A program made the position numbers and the translations under genes. The notes under the pieces were generated by a model that had not been told where the DNA came from, made no database searches, and saw only the letters and a program-made list of their open reading frames with translations. Below are positions 56,727-64,000 of a DNA stretch of 64,000 nt, piece after piece; the stretch's first letter is position 1; every line of letters starts with the position of its first letter. Origin of the DNA: Desulfosediminicola ganghwensis. GTDB taxonomy: Bacteria; Desulfobacterota; Desulfobulbia; Desulfobulbales; Desulfocapsaceae. The stretch is taken from assembly GCF_005116675.2 (NCBI RefSeq), contig NZ_CP050699.1, positions 868,001 through 932,000 on the forward strand, written 5' to 3'.

Positions 56727-57929
56727 CTAGTCCGATTTGGTTTTAGGAGCAGGAGCTGCTTCCGGTTTAGAGGCAGGAGGCTCACTGGCTATGACTTTCA
56801 CCTGCATCCCGGGGGCGAGTCGCATGAAGCCATCGGTTATTACTACTTCACCTTCTGCCAGGCCACTTTCGATGATCCAGTCATCACCGGCCCATGGGCC
56901 AACAATTACTGGTCGCACCTCAGCGACTCCCTCCTCATCTACCAGAAAGACCACATGGCCGTTGGAGGTCTGCTGAACTGCGCGCTGGGGAACGACCAGG
57001 GCATTGGCACGCTTTGACCCATGCAGTTCCGCTGTAACGAACATGCCCGGGCGCAACAATCTGTCCGGATTTGGCAGTTCCGCCCTGATCAGGAATGTCC
57101 CCGTATCCGGATTAAATGTGGGATCAATGAAGTTAAGTGTGCCGGTGTGGGGATATTTGCTGTCGTCACCGAGAAAGAGCTGAATGGTGAACTCATCGTT
57201 GGGCGGAGGAATGATTTTACCCGAACCAACATCGGTGTTAAATTTGGCAACCTGATTCTGGGAAATGCTGAAATTAACCCAGATCGGATCAAGCAGGGCG
57301 ACATAGGTTAAATACCCTCCAGCACCAACACTCAGATAGGCACCTTCTCTCACTTTAGCTTCACCGCTCACCCCGGTCACCGGGGACTTGATCTCGGTAT
57401 AACTGAGATTGAGATTTGCCTGTAGCAGCTGTGCCTCTGCCTGATGAACATCGGCGCTGGCCGATTTAACAGCGCCCAACGCCTGGTCCAGATCAGATTT
57501 GCTTGCTGCATCCAGCTCGACAAGGGGCTGGATGCGTTTCAGGTTGACCTCAGCTGTCCATAACTGAGCCTGATTGTTTTCCAGAGCGCCCTTGGCCGAT
57601 TCCACCTGGGCGAGGAATGGTTTCTGGTCGATCAGGAACAGGTCCTGACCCTCCTTGACCACTTCACCTTCCTCGTAGAGTATTTTTTCTAAGAATCCGT
57701 TGACCCTGGCGACAATATCGACCTGGTGGGCACTCTCGATCTGGGCCACAAAGGAGGCGCTTACCGGCACTGTTTTGGGCTTGAGGGTGATGGCATGCAC
57801 TTCTGCCGGCGGCGTGGGGGCTGGGGGTTCTTCCTTTTCACAACCCAGCAACCCCAATGAGATTATGGCAGTGAAAAACACGCTGGAGGTTGTCCGGAAA
57901 AGCTTGGAGAATTCTCTCTCCGCAATCAT
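56727..57929 (-). CDS. RND efflux periplasmic adaptor (AcrA-type lipoprotein)
   Basis: Encodes 400 residues; lipobox LLGC (Cys30) after the signal. Barrel-sandwich half motifs VDIVARVNGFLEKILYEEGE and IKSPVTGVSGEAKVREGAYL, with an alpha-hairpin between, then beta-barrel and membrane-proximal domains (PGMFVTAELHG, GDDWIIESGLAEGEVVITDG). C-terminal Pro/Ala/Lys tail. First gene of the efflux operon, bridging pump and outer-membrane duct. AGGAG upstream of the ATG. Confidence 0.95.
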   Translation of the reverse strand: MIAEREFSKLFRTTSSVFFTAIISLGLLGCEKEEPPAPTPPAEVHAITLKPKTVPVSASFVAQIESAHQVDIVARVNGFLEKILYEEGEVVKEGQDLFLIDQKPFLAQVESAKGALENNQAQLWTAEVNLKRIQPLVELDAASKSDLDQALGAVKSASADVHQAEAQLLQANLNLSYTEIKSPVTGVSGEAKVREGAYLSVGAGGYLTYVALLDPIWVNFSISQNQVAKFNTDVGSGKIIPPPNDEFTIQLFLGDDSKYPHTGTLNFIDPTFNPDTGTFLIRAELPNPDRLLRPGMFVTAELHGSKRANALVVPQRAVQQTSNGHVVFLVDEEGVAEVRPVIVGPWAGDDWIIESGLAEGEVVITDGFMRLAPGMQVKVIASEPPASKPEAAPAPKTKSD

Positions 57930-58589
57930 GGCATGGCTCCTGGGATGAATCGATTCTTGTGAGATGTTGTGTCAGGCAGGTTGAGGGTGAGATTGCGGGC
58001 AATCCTTGTCATCCATTGTTTCACTCCACATCTGCCATATTGTACGCGCCTGATTTGTAATGCCCTGTCATTTTGCTGCATGGTATACGCTCTGATAGAT
58101 TTCCTGTTCAGGGCCGGGGTAGCGGATTGGCAGTTCTGCATTGATATGGCTGGGTCGTTGCAGCAGGCACTTCAACGACGCATCCACGTTATGCAAAGGC
58201 TGCTTAATGTTGATGTTTCAACACAGTCTGAACGGAAAATCATCAATACTTTTGTCTGTTGTACTCAGTGGGGACAGGTCGCTTCCCTGTTAGGTGAAAC
58301 AGGTGGGAGAGTTTAAAATACAGGAGGTTCTCCCTCTTGAAGTATGCGTTAAAAAGGGGGGTAAATGCAAACGATGGATTGGGGGAGATTTGAGCCGGGC
58401 TTTGATTTTCTCCATGAGGCTGGTAAAAGAAGGTGGAACGATTGCAGTGAAGCCGGGGATGTAGATGATACGGGCGGAACTGCAGTGAGTGGCAGCGGAG
58501 CGCAGGGTTTGTGCTACGTGTATTCACTGTTCGGTGACCGACCGGCTGGGCAGAGCAATAATTGCATAAACCATGGAACAGGAGGGGTT
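57930..58589. other. Intergenic divergent promoter region
   Basis: 660 bp between the leftward efflux operon and the LpdD-like gene. No regulator gene for the efflux operon is present, which is unusual since such operons are often next to a TetR or MarR gene. No repeat or palindrome found by eye. Confidence 0.4.
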
Positions 58590-58973
58590 ATGGCACTGCT
58601 TTTTGCAACCGAAGAGTATGGCATCCCGATTACACTTGAGGCAGTCAGACTTGGAACAGATATCAATATATCAATACATGGTGGTGATAAGGGGCATATC
58701 GGTGCAGTTGCCCTGGCACAACCCCGGCCAAGCCTGGCGGACCCGGAGGTAACGCGTGCTTCAACTTCAGTTATCACCATTTGCGGCCACAAGGAAGACC
58801 GCCTTGCCTATGGTGTGGCCGAACAGATTGCTTCAGCGACCAACTGTGTGGTTGCAGTGGCCTGCGGTATTCATGTCGATAATGCAGATGCTGAGCAGAT
58901 TCGGGCCATAGGCGAGTCGGTACGGAACCTGGTAGGGAAATTGCTGAATAGTCTGGGCGGTGCTGCCAGCTAA
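58590..58973 (+). CDS. LpdD-like domain protein (prenylated-flavin chaperone family)
   Basis: Encodes 127 residues from ATG at 58590 (GGAGGGG). Segments match the LpdD family: ISIHGGDKGHIGAVALAQPRPSL, TSVITICGHKEDRLAYGVAEQIA, CVVAVACGIHVDNAD. In UbiD-type gallate/phenolic decarboxylases LpdD helps hold prenylated FMN; here no ubiD or ubiX gene is adjacent. Conserved His/Gly residues are intact. Cytoplasmic; function alone unclear. Converges with the lipase gene at 59014. Confidence 0.8.
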   Translation: MALLFATEEYGIPITLEAVRLGTDINISIHGGDKGHIGAVALAQPRPSLADPEVTRASTSVITICGHKEDRLAYGVAEQIASATNCVVAVACGIHVDNADAEQIRAIGESVRNLVGKLLNSLGGAAS

Positions 58974-58980
58974 AGCGCGG

Positions 58981-59002
58981 CTGCTGAAGCGTTTTTCAGC
59001 AG
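58981..59002. terminator. Hairpin with T-run between convergent genes
   Basis: CTGCTGAA and TTCAGCAG (8 bp stem) with GCGTTT between them, immediately after the LpdD-like stop. The loop T-run weakens a classical interpretation, but placement between convergent genes supports termination. Confidence 0.45.
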
Positions 59003-59013
59003 GATAAGTGTGG

Positions 59014-60042
59014 TTATTCGCACAGAAACTCCATGTCCTGCCGGGCAATTTTCCCGCCCTGGTCCTCCCCATGGTTCTGTTTTTGTATCCAGTTTTCTAT
59101 GTCGTCATATACCTGCCGGGCCTGCAGATCTCTGGTAAGCATGTGGTAGCCGTTTTCGTATAGAATAAAATGGTGTTCCGAGCTGCTGTCTGCCGGGAGA
59201 GCCCTGAGCATCTCACAGGTTGGGCTTTTCGGCACAATTTCGTCGTTTTTCCCATAGAGTATCAGGGCGGGCACGTCCAGCTGCGCAGAGGCTTCAAGGG
59301 CATCGGACATCAACAGGGTCAGGCCGTATATTGCATCCGCCCGCGCCCCTTTGATGACCAGCGGGTCTCTTCCCAGTGCGATCAGCATCTCGATATTGTC
59401 GGAAGGCATGATGTCCATCCCTTTATTGGAAAGGTGGAACCAGGGGAGGGTATGGGCGAAAAACCACAGAGGGCAACGCTGATACCAGGGCATGGTGTTA
59501 TAAGCCCAGATAGCGGGTGCCACCAGGATTATCCCGCGAACCGTACCTTCCTGCCGCAGTGCTTTAGCTGCCACCAGAGTGACAGCTCCACCCATGCTCT
59601 CCCCCAGGATGTAGAGAGGAATATCAGGGTATCTGGTGTTGATCAGATGAACCATGTTCAACAGATCCTGTACCATGGAGTCCGTACCATGCCAGTAGCC
59701 ACGCCCTTCAGTTTCGCCGAATCCTCGTTGGTCATAGGCAATAAGACTGATATTTCTGCTTACGAGGTAATTGCCAATGTCATGAAAGGCGTTTCTGTAG
59801 TCATTGAAGCCATGTAGGGCAAGAACGATGGCTGCCGGGGGGGAGCTGCCGCTTTGAACAGCAACAGGCAGCAGGTACCCGTCCGGCATGATAGCTTGAC
59901 CCATAAGGAATCTGGGCGGGGCCATAGATTCGCTGATATGTTCCTGGTATACGTATGGGCCAAGGCACCCAGAGAGGATCAGGCAACTCAAGGTGGGGAG
60001 CAACAGGTTTCTCAACACGCAGGAAATGATTGTGGCCATCAT
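59014..60042 (-). CDS. Lipoprotein alpha/beta hydrolase (monoacylglycerol-lipase-like)
   Basis: Encodes 342 residues. Lipobox LSGC (Cys26) places it in a membrane. Hydrolase fold: LALHGFNDY oxyanion region, AYDQRGFGETEG, nucleophile elbow GESMGGAV, then LILYGKNDEIVP (Asp) and YENGYHMLTRD (His), completing the Ser-Asp-His triad. The serine-hydrolase subgroup of monoacylglycerol lipases fits best. C-terminus has an Arg/Gln/Asp/Glu-rich tail. TGGAGAC before the ATG. Confidence 0.92.
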   Translation of the reverse strand: MMATIISCVLRNLLLPTLSCLILSGCLGPYVYQEHISESMAPPRFLMGQAIMPDGYLLPVAVQSGSSPPAAIVLALHGFNDYRNAFHDIGNYLVSRNISLIAYDQRGFGETEGRGYWHGTDSMVQDLLNMVHLINTRYPDIPLYILGESMGGAVTLVAAKALRQEGTVRGIILVAPAIWAYNTMPWYQRCPLWFFAHTLPWFHLSNKGMDIMPSDNIEMLIALGRDPLVIKGARADAIYGLTLLMSDALEASAQLDVPALILYGKNDEIVPKSPTCEMLRALPADSSSEHHFILYENGYHMLTRDLQARQVYDDIENWIQKQNHGEDQGGKIARQDMEFLCE

Positions 60043-60330
60043 GTCTCCAGACGCTTGCGGGCATACACTTAGAATAGAATCCTGGGGAGGGTTTACAGCT
60101 AGAATTATGTCCTAAAAGATACAGGCATTGCAAGGTAATGGCGAATTATGTGAAACGTTAATCCCAGGGAGGGCAGGACTGGCTGGTGAAATCTAATCGG
60201 CAATAAAGTGTGGAATGAAGGGGGAAGTATCTTGAGTGATACGGCTCCGCTCAATTTTCCTTCGATGCCTCGATTTGAGTGAAAATCGCAAGAGTCCGAC
60301 AGGCTCCCAGAATGGGGATACTCGCTACAG

Positions 60331-60723
60331 CTATTCTTCCACTCCTTTAATGCAGTTGGTAAGTGTTTGCCAGTAAATGGGTTCCCTCTCTTTTTTATTT
60401 GCTTTTTCAGCGGCGATGTCTGCCTGTATTACGCAGGATTGAAGCTGTTTTGCCTGTTGGTCGTCAGGGCTGGCTCCAAGTCCTGTAATGGTGGCGATAT
60501 GGTGGATGGCATCCTGCATCGATTTGTTGGAACGTTGGATGCAGAGTTGATAGTCGTCACTGTTTTTGGTATTTCGCAGGCATCTGACGCTGAGTTGAGT
60601 TTGAAAGAGTGTTATGGCCGGTATGGTCAGATCGGGCTTGCTGACTTCATCAACCTCTGCTGCCAGGGTAACAGGGGCTGACAATAGAAGAAAAGCGGTC
60701 AGCAGTAAGCGGAAGGAAGACAT
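60331..60723 (-). CDS. Small exported four-cysteine protein
   Basis: Encodes 130 residues from ATG at 60723 (GGGGATT upstream; an earlier TTG is rejected). Signal peptide to about residue 22 (VTLAAE). The mature part is helical with cysteines in SVRCLRN, QLCIQRS, QSCVIQ and TNCIKG, which could form two disulfides. No family recognised. Confidence 0.75.
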   Translation of the reverse strand: MSSFRLLLTAFLLLSAPVTLAAEVDEVSKPDLTIPAITLFQTQLSVRCLRNTKNSDDYQLCIQRSNKSMQDAIHHIATITGLGASPDDQQAKQLQSCVIQADIAAEKANKKEREPIYWQTLTNCIKGVEE

Positions 60724-60902
60724 AGTAATCCCCAATAACTATGGTCATTTTAGACAGCCTGTGTCGTAACTGGAAAAGATGCTGAACTTAGTTCAGCATA
60801 CTTGAAAATAAAGTTGAACTGAAGCGGGAGAACAGCCGGGCGTGAAGCCGCGGTAGATTGATGATGTTTAAATAGTATGGTCTCCAGGCTTGAAATGGAT
60901 TG

Positions 60903-61115
60903 TTATACATGTGCCGTCAAATACCAATAGCTGCCCGCTGTGACAGCGACTGGCAAAAGAAGTATCAACAGAGTGGCAAGACAACCTGATTTCCCGCCAG
61001 GGTCATGGTCGGGCGGCCTTTTGTCGCCAAAAAGAAATTCATCCTCTCCGGCAGCATCAGGGATATTGTCCAGAATATCGTCATGTTCAGACTTGGGCAG
61101 TTTTTGCTCTGACAT
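60903..61115 (-). CDS. Small single-span membrane protein
   Basis: Encodes 70 residues; AAGGAG before the ATG. The first 42 residues are acidic (HDDILDNIPDAAGEDEF), then a Cys-containing hydrophobic span (about 45-65: LATLLILLLPVAVTAGSYW). Probably an inner-membrane microprotein with the N-terminus in the cytoplasm. Function unknown. Confidence 0.7.
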   Translation of the reverse strand: MSEQKLPKSEHDDILDNIPDAAGEDEFLFGDKRPPDHDPGGKSGCLATLLILLLPVAVTAGSYWYLTAHV

Positions 61116-61241
61116 GGGAACACTCCTTGAAGTGATGAATTTGGCAGAGGCAATTTAAAAAGCACATCCTGTCACGTTATTATAGCTGTTCGTGGGGACG
61201 AATCAACATCCCCATATGGAAAATGTTTGCACCAAGAGATG

Positions 61242-61697
61242 TCATGGAATCATCTTCGCTGAGATTTGGCTCGCCTCTCTACTGCTATTTGCATAGGCGT
61301 TACTAAGAACCGCTGATTCATAGGCATCTAAAGAATCGGGTTGGCGCCGAAGCAGCTTCATTGCCAGCCTTGTCACATCAGGGAAGAAGCGGGTGTCACC
61401 GAGTGGCTTGATGGTATCCAGTGCCACCTGATATTGGTTGTTTCTCATAACTAACAGGGAGAGATCGATTCGCAGAACGATGTTTTCCGGATACTCGGTT
61501 TTGAATTCCTGTAGCTGTTGAATGGCTTCATCAGTTCTGCCGGTGCGTGGGAGTTGAATCGCACTGTCTATCCTGCTATTGAGGGTATCTGATGCTTCGA
61601 GCCGGCAAGACTGGATAATTTGCGACAGACAGCAGATGAAGAACAGAAGGTGGGCTGAACGTTGAAGATATAATCTTCCTGCCTCTGTATTTGTCAT
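61242..61697 (-). CDS. TPR-like exported protein
   Basis: Encodes 151 residues from ATG at 61697. Hydrophobic N-terminal segment LLFFICCLSQIIQSC could be a lipoprotein signal. The rest is a short TPR-like region (AIQQLQEFKTEYPENIVLR, DLSLLVMRNNQYQVALDTI). Alternative start 24 codons upstream lacks a ribosome site. Function unknown. Confidence 0.65.
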   Translation of the reverse strand: MTNTEAGRLYLQRSAHLLFFICCLSQIIQSCRLEASDTLNSRIDSAIQLPRTGRTDEAIQQLQEFKTEYPENIVLRIDLSLLVMRNNQYQVALDTIKPLGDTRFFPDVTRLAMKLLRRQPDSLDAYESAVLSNAYANSSREASQISAKMIP

Positions 61698-62002
61698 GTA
61701 ATTCTCTTTATCCCGGTTGTGGAAGGATGACCCGAAGCGACAGGTAATAGAGATTGAATAGCGAGCCAAAAACGTATATAACTCAAAAAATATCCTGTAT
61801 TACCAGTCTGTTCGCTTTTTTGAGAGTTCCATGGCGATGGTGGGGCTGAGAAACCCAGGTTGGAAATGAATGTTATGAGTTGTGCCCTGCAGTACCCGAC
61901 GTTGTCCGTATAGGAAGAAAAACAGGCGTTTTTTCGAAGCTGGCGGCCAAGTATTGTACAGGTGCGTTATTTGTTAGGTCAGATCGAAATATAGCCATTG
62001 TT

Positions 62003-62698
62003 ATGAAACGAATTTCCTCTATCGTCGTTCCTGTTCTCATTCTTTGTCTTTTTGTCATTCCCTTCTCATATGCGAGTGTAATTATCGGCAAGGTCACACA
62101 TGTGGCTGATGGTGATACCATAACCGTCCGGGATTCGCTGAACCAGAAACACAGAATTCGCCTTTACGGGATTGATTGCCCGGAGAGTGGCCAGGAGTTT
62201 GGCCGGGAGGCAACCCGTTATGCCGCCCGACTGACTGCCGGTAAAAAGGCCGAAGTGATCAAGTATGATAAGGATCGGTATGGGCGTGTTGTCGGTGTGG
62301 TGATGGTTGACGGGGTGAATGTCAATCAGCGTCTCATAGAACAGGGTTATGCCTGGAAATACGGAAGGTATTGCAAAGAGCCTTTTTGCCGGGATTGGCG
62401 CAGGCTGGAAGAAAAAGCCAGAAATGAAAAAATCGGTCTCTGGAACGATGATACCGCGGTCGCGCCCTGGGACTGGCGCAGAAATAAACGGGATGGAAAA
62501 TCTGGTGTTTCCAAATTTTTCAACCGTGTTGTAAGCAAAGGTGAGGCAAACCGAAGTTATAGCGGCAATGTGAACAGCCGGGTATTTCATGGTTCGGATT
62601 GTAAACATTATGACTGCAAGAATTGCCTGGAGAGTTTTACTGATCGTAATCAGGCGAAGAATAAGGGCTACAAACCCTGTAAGATATGCTCGCCCTGA
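62003..62698 (+). CDS. Exported thermonuclease with Cys-rich C-terminal module
   Basis: Encodes 231 residues from ATG at 62003; signal peptide to about residue 24. Staphylococcal-nuclease fold: VADGDTITV, RIRLYGIDCPESGQEFGREAT, DRYGRVVG and LIEQGYAWKYGRY, with the catalytic Arg/Glu/Arg set apparently present. The last 40 residues carry VFHGSDCKHYDCKNCLESF and CKICSP, resembling a small Zn-binding module of the Ada N-terminal type. A secreted or periplasmic DNA/RNA nuclease. Four cysteines could bind one Zn. Confidence 0.88.
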   Translation: MKRISSIVVPVLILCLFVIPFSYASVIIGKVTHVADGDTITVRDSLNQKHRIRLYGIDCPESGQEFGREATRYAARLTAGKKAEVIKYDKDRYGRVVGVVMVDGVNVNQRLIEQGYAWKYGRYCKEPFCRDWRRLEEKARNEKIGLWNDDTAVAPWDWRRNKRDGKSGVSKFFNRVVSKGEANRSYSGNVNSRVFHGSDCKHYDCKNCLESFTDRNQAKNKGYKPCKICSP

Positions 62699-62860
62699 CC
62701 GGGATGGCACAGGGTTATGGTGTTTAAATAGAGAAAGACTCTGTATTTTTCGGATGTATGCTGAATACGCCGCTCCAGCATGAACCGATGAGAATTTCAC
62801 CTCACGTGTTTGTAACTGAATCGGCTAGAAATGTTTTTTTGACTTTATATGAGAGGGATT

Positions 62861-63640
62861 ATGTTATCAGCTGTGACCCATGTTCCATCACCCGCCCTGC
62901 AGGATTGTGAGCTGACTTTTGTCGAAAGTGAACGTATCGATTATGAACAGGCAGTGCTTCAACACCGCAACTATTGCAAGATGCTTGAGCGCTGTGGGGT
63001 TCGCGTAATAATATTAGAGGAAAACAGCGTGCTTCCGGACAGTGTCTTTGTGGAGGATCCGGTTATCGTTTTTGATGAGGTTGCAGTTCTCACTTCCATG
63101 GGGGTTGAGTCACGCCGCAAGGAACGGGCCACCCTGAAAGAATTTTTCAGCCGCCATCGACGGGTTGAGGAAATTAATCTGCCCGCCAGGATAGAGGGTG
63201 GAGATGTGCTGAAGATCGGTAAACGGGTATTTGTCGGCGAATCGCCCCGAACGAATATCGCAGGTATCCGGGCCCTGGAGCACATTATTGCTGGTTATGG
63301 TTATAGCGTGACCCCGGTAAAAGTGTCTGGCTGTCTGCATCTTAAAACTGGTTGCACCGCCCTGGACGAGTCGACAATTATCATCAACCCTGCCTGGGTT
63401 GACAGCAGCGCTTTTGCTGAGTTTAAACATATCAATACCTTGCCCGGGGAACCGTTTGGGGCTAACGTGTTGCGTCTGAGTGGTAATGGCTCTGACACAC
63501 TGTGTATGAATGAGGCCTTTCCGCAAACTATCGATCTGGTTGGCTCTGGCGGGTATAGTCTGGTTACTACGGATATATCTGAGTTTGTAAAGGCCGAGGC
63601 GGGGCTTACCTGTATGAGTGTACCGTTTCTTGCAATGTGA
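62861..63640 (+). CDS. DDAH-like dimethylarginine hydrolase / amidinotransferase-fold enzyme
   Basis: Encodes 259 residues from ATG at 62861 (GAGAGGG upstream; ATG at 62849 possible). Guanidine-modifying fold: FVEDPVIVF (Asp), LPARIEGGDVL, the catalytic His in SGCLHLKTGCTAL, and the nucleophilic Cys near the C-terminus (EAGLTCMSVPF). Size and motifs fit dimethylarginine dimethylaminohydrolase, which releases citrulline and dimethylamine, but other amidinohydrolases share them. Cytoplasmic. Converges with the small ORF at 63668. Confidence 0.9.
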   Translation: MLSAVTHVPSPALQDCELTFVESERIDYEQAVLQHRNYCKMLERCGVRVIILEENSVLPDSVFVEDPVIVFDEVAVLTSMGVESRRKERATLKEFFSRHRRVEEINLPARIEGGDVLKIGKRVFVGESPRTNIAGIRALEHIIAGYGYSVTPVKVSGCLHLKTGCTALDESTIIINPAWVDSSAFAEFKHINTLPGEPFGANVLRLSGNGSDTLCMNEAFPQTIDLVGSGGYSLVTTDISEFVKAEAGLTCMSVPFLAM

Positions 63641-63667
63641 GCTGATTTGGCCCCCTGCAGGATGCCC

Positions 63668-63931
63668 TTAATTCCCGTTTAGCAGCAATGTCAGTAGCAG
63701 CGCTCTGTCTATCACGCTTCGCCGTAAAATAAATTCAGATTTCAGACCATTGAACCCACCCATGGGGCCGAGTCCGTCTATTCGGGGGATATCTATGGGG
63801 ATATTACAGATATCCGCGGAGTTCCAGCGGTGCTCTTCGATGATCGTGCTGTCGATACTTTTAGAAATCCTCGATAAGCGGGAGAGTAGTTCTTTGCTCT
63901 GGTCACTGGCGGATAGTGGTTGACGGTTCAT
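63668..63931 (-). CDS. Small hypothetical protein
   Basis: Encodes 87 residues; ATG at 63931 has AAGGTGGA upstream. A helical N-terminal part (LSRLSRISKSIDST) and a C-terminal basic/hydrophobic end (RRSVIDRALLLTLLLN). No family recognised. Moderate support because of the ribosome site and the convergent arrangement. Confidence 0.5.
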   Translation of the reverse strand: MNRQPLSASDQSKELLSRLSRISKSIDSTIIEEHRWNSADICNIPIDIPRIDGLGPMGGFNGLKSEFILRRSVIDRALLLTLLLNGN

Positions 63932-64000
63932 TCCACCTTCAAGTTGACTCTGTAAAATCTTTGTGAGCTTCCTTGGTAATGTTGTAATTTTTCGTATACG

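Noticed and set aside
58365-58589. 75-codon extension upstream of the LpdD-like ATG
   Set aside because: The ribosome site GGAGGGG lies just before 58590, and the upstream residues match nothing in the family.

Overview
The window reads as a chromosomal segment of a Gram-negative, probably anaerobic bacterium of moderate GC. Signal peptides, lipoboxes, outer-membrane barrels and an RND/NodT efflux system show the double membrane. A twin-arginine molybdopterin oxidoreductase with a 16-Cys ferredoxin subunit, a DsrC/TusE-family protein, a bacteriohemerythrin, three universal stress proteins and a DUF3786 protein suggest Desulfobacterota (Desulfobulbales-like). That placement is inference from gene content; there is no rRNA or marker gene in the window. 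I saw no tRNA, rRNA, CRISPR array, phage or intact insertion sequence.

Layout: (1) 1-4.5 kb: start of a truncated exported gene, a secreted protein of unknown function, then a leftward pair encoding a Cys-rich exported formylglycine-enzyme-like protein and a possible phosphodiester-glycosidase-like exported protein. (2) 4.5-8.1 kb: a compact operon, HAD-UbiA fusion / DprE1-like / DprE2-like, matching the polyprenyl-phosphoryl-arabinose pathway. (3) 8.5-16 kb: enoyl-CoA isomerase-like gene; then a leftward block of PAS-LuxR regulator, TorD chaperone, molybdopterin oxidoreductase and ferredoxin; CheR-like gene. (4) 16.6-22.2 kb: universal stress protein, MscS channel, DUF3786, a DUF2092 pair, second stress protein. 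(5) 22.6-29.2 kb: FadL-like barrel, then a sulfatase/outer-membrane-protein operon beside an AraC regulator. (6) 29.4-33 kb: a DUF3786 remnant, a DsrC-like protein without its redox cysteines, third stress protein, HD hydrolase, exported minimal DNA ligase. (7) 33.5-36.1 kb: a cluster broken by three apparent one-base losses (signal peptide/barrel segment, DUF4056, D15-type outer-membrane protein). (8) 36.2-38.4 kb: AraC regulator divergent from a Fsr-like MFS pump. (9) 38.5-43.1 kb: a four-gene operon of unknown function (608-aa membrane protein, ABC ATPase, FtsX-like permease, TroA/ZnuA-fold protein that has lost most metal ligands). (10) 43.2-47.4 kb: two metallo-beta-lactamase-fold hydrolases, an octanucleotide repeat, a truncated barrel gene, an SDR. 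(11) 48-51.3 kb: AbgT transporter, bacteriohemerythrin, bile-acid/ACR3-type transporter. (12) 51.5-58 kb: DUF3833 lipoprotein and a complete RND tripartite efflux operon. (13) 58.5-64 kb: LpdD-like protein, lipoprotein alpha/beta hydrolase, small exported proteins, exported thermonuclease, DDAH-like amidinohydrolase and a small ORF.

The best candidates for undescribed biology are the ABC/TroA-like operon at 38475-43077, the cysteine-less DsrC homologue at 29600, and the compact arabinosyl-lipid-type operon at 4555-8094. Functional calls are from reading the translations by eye; no database search was possible.
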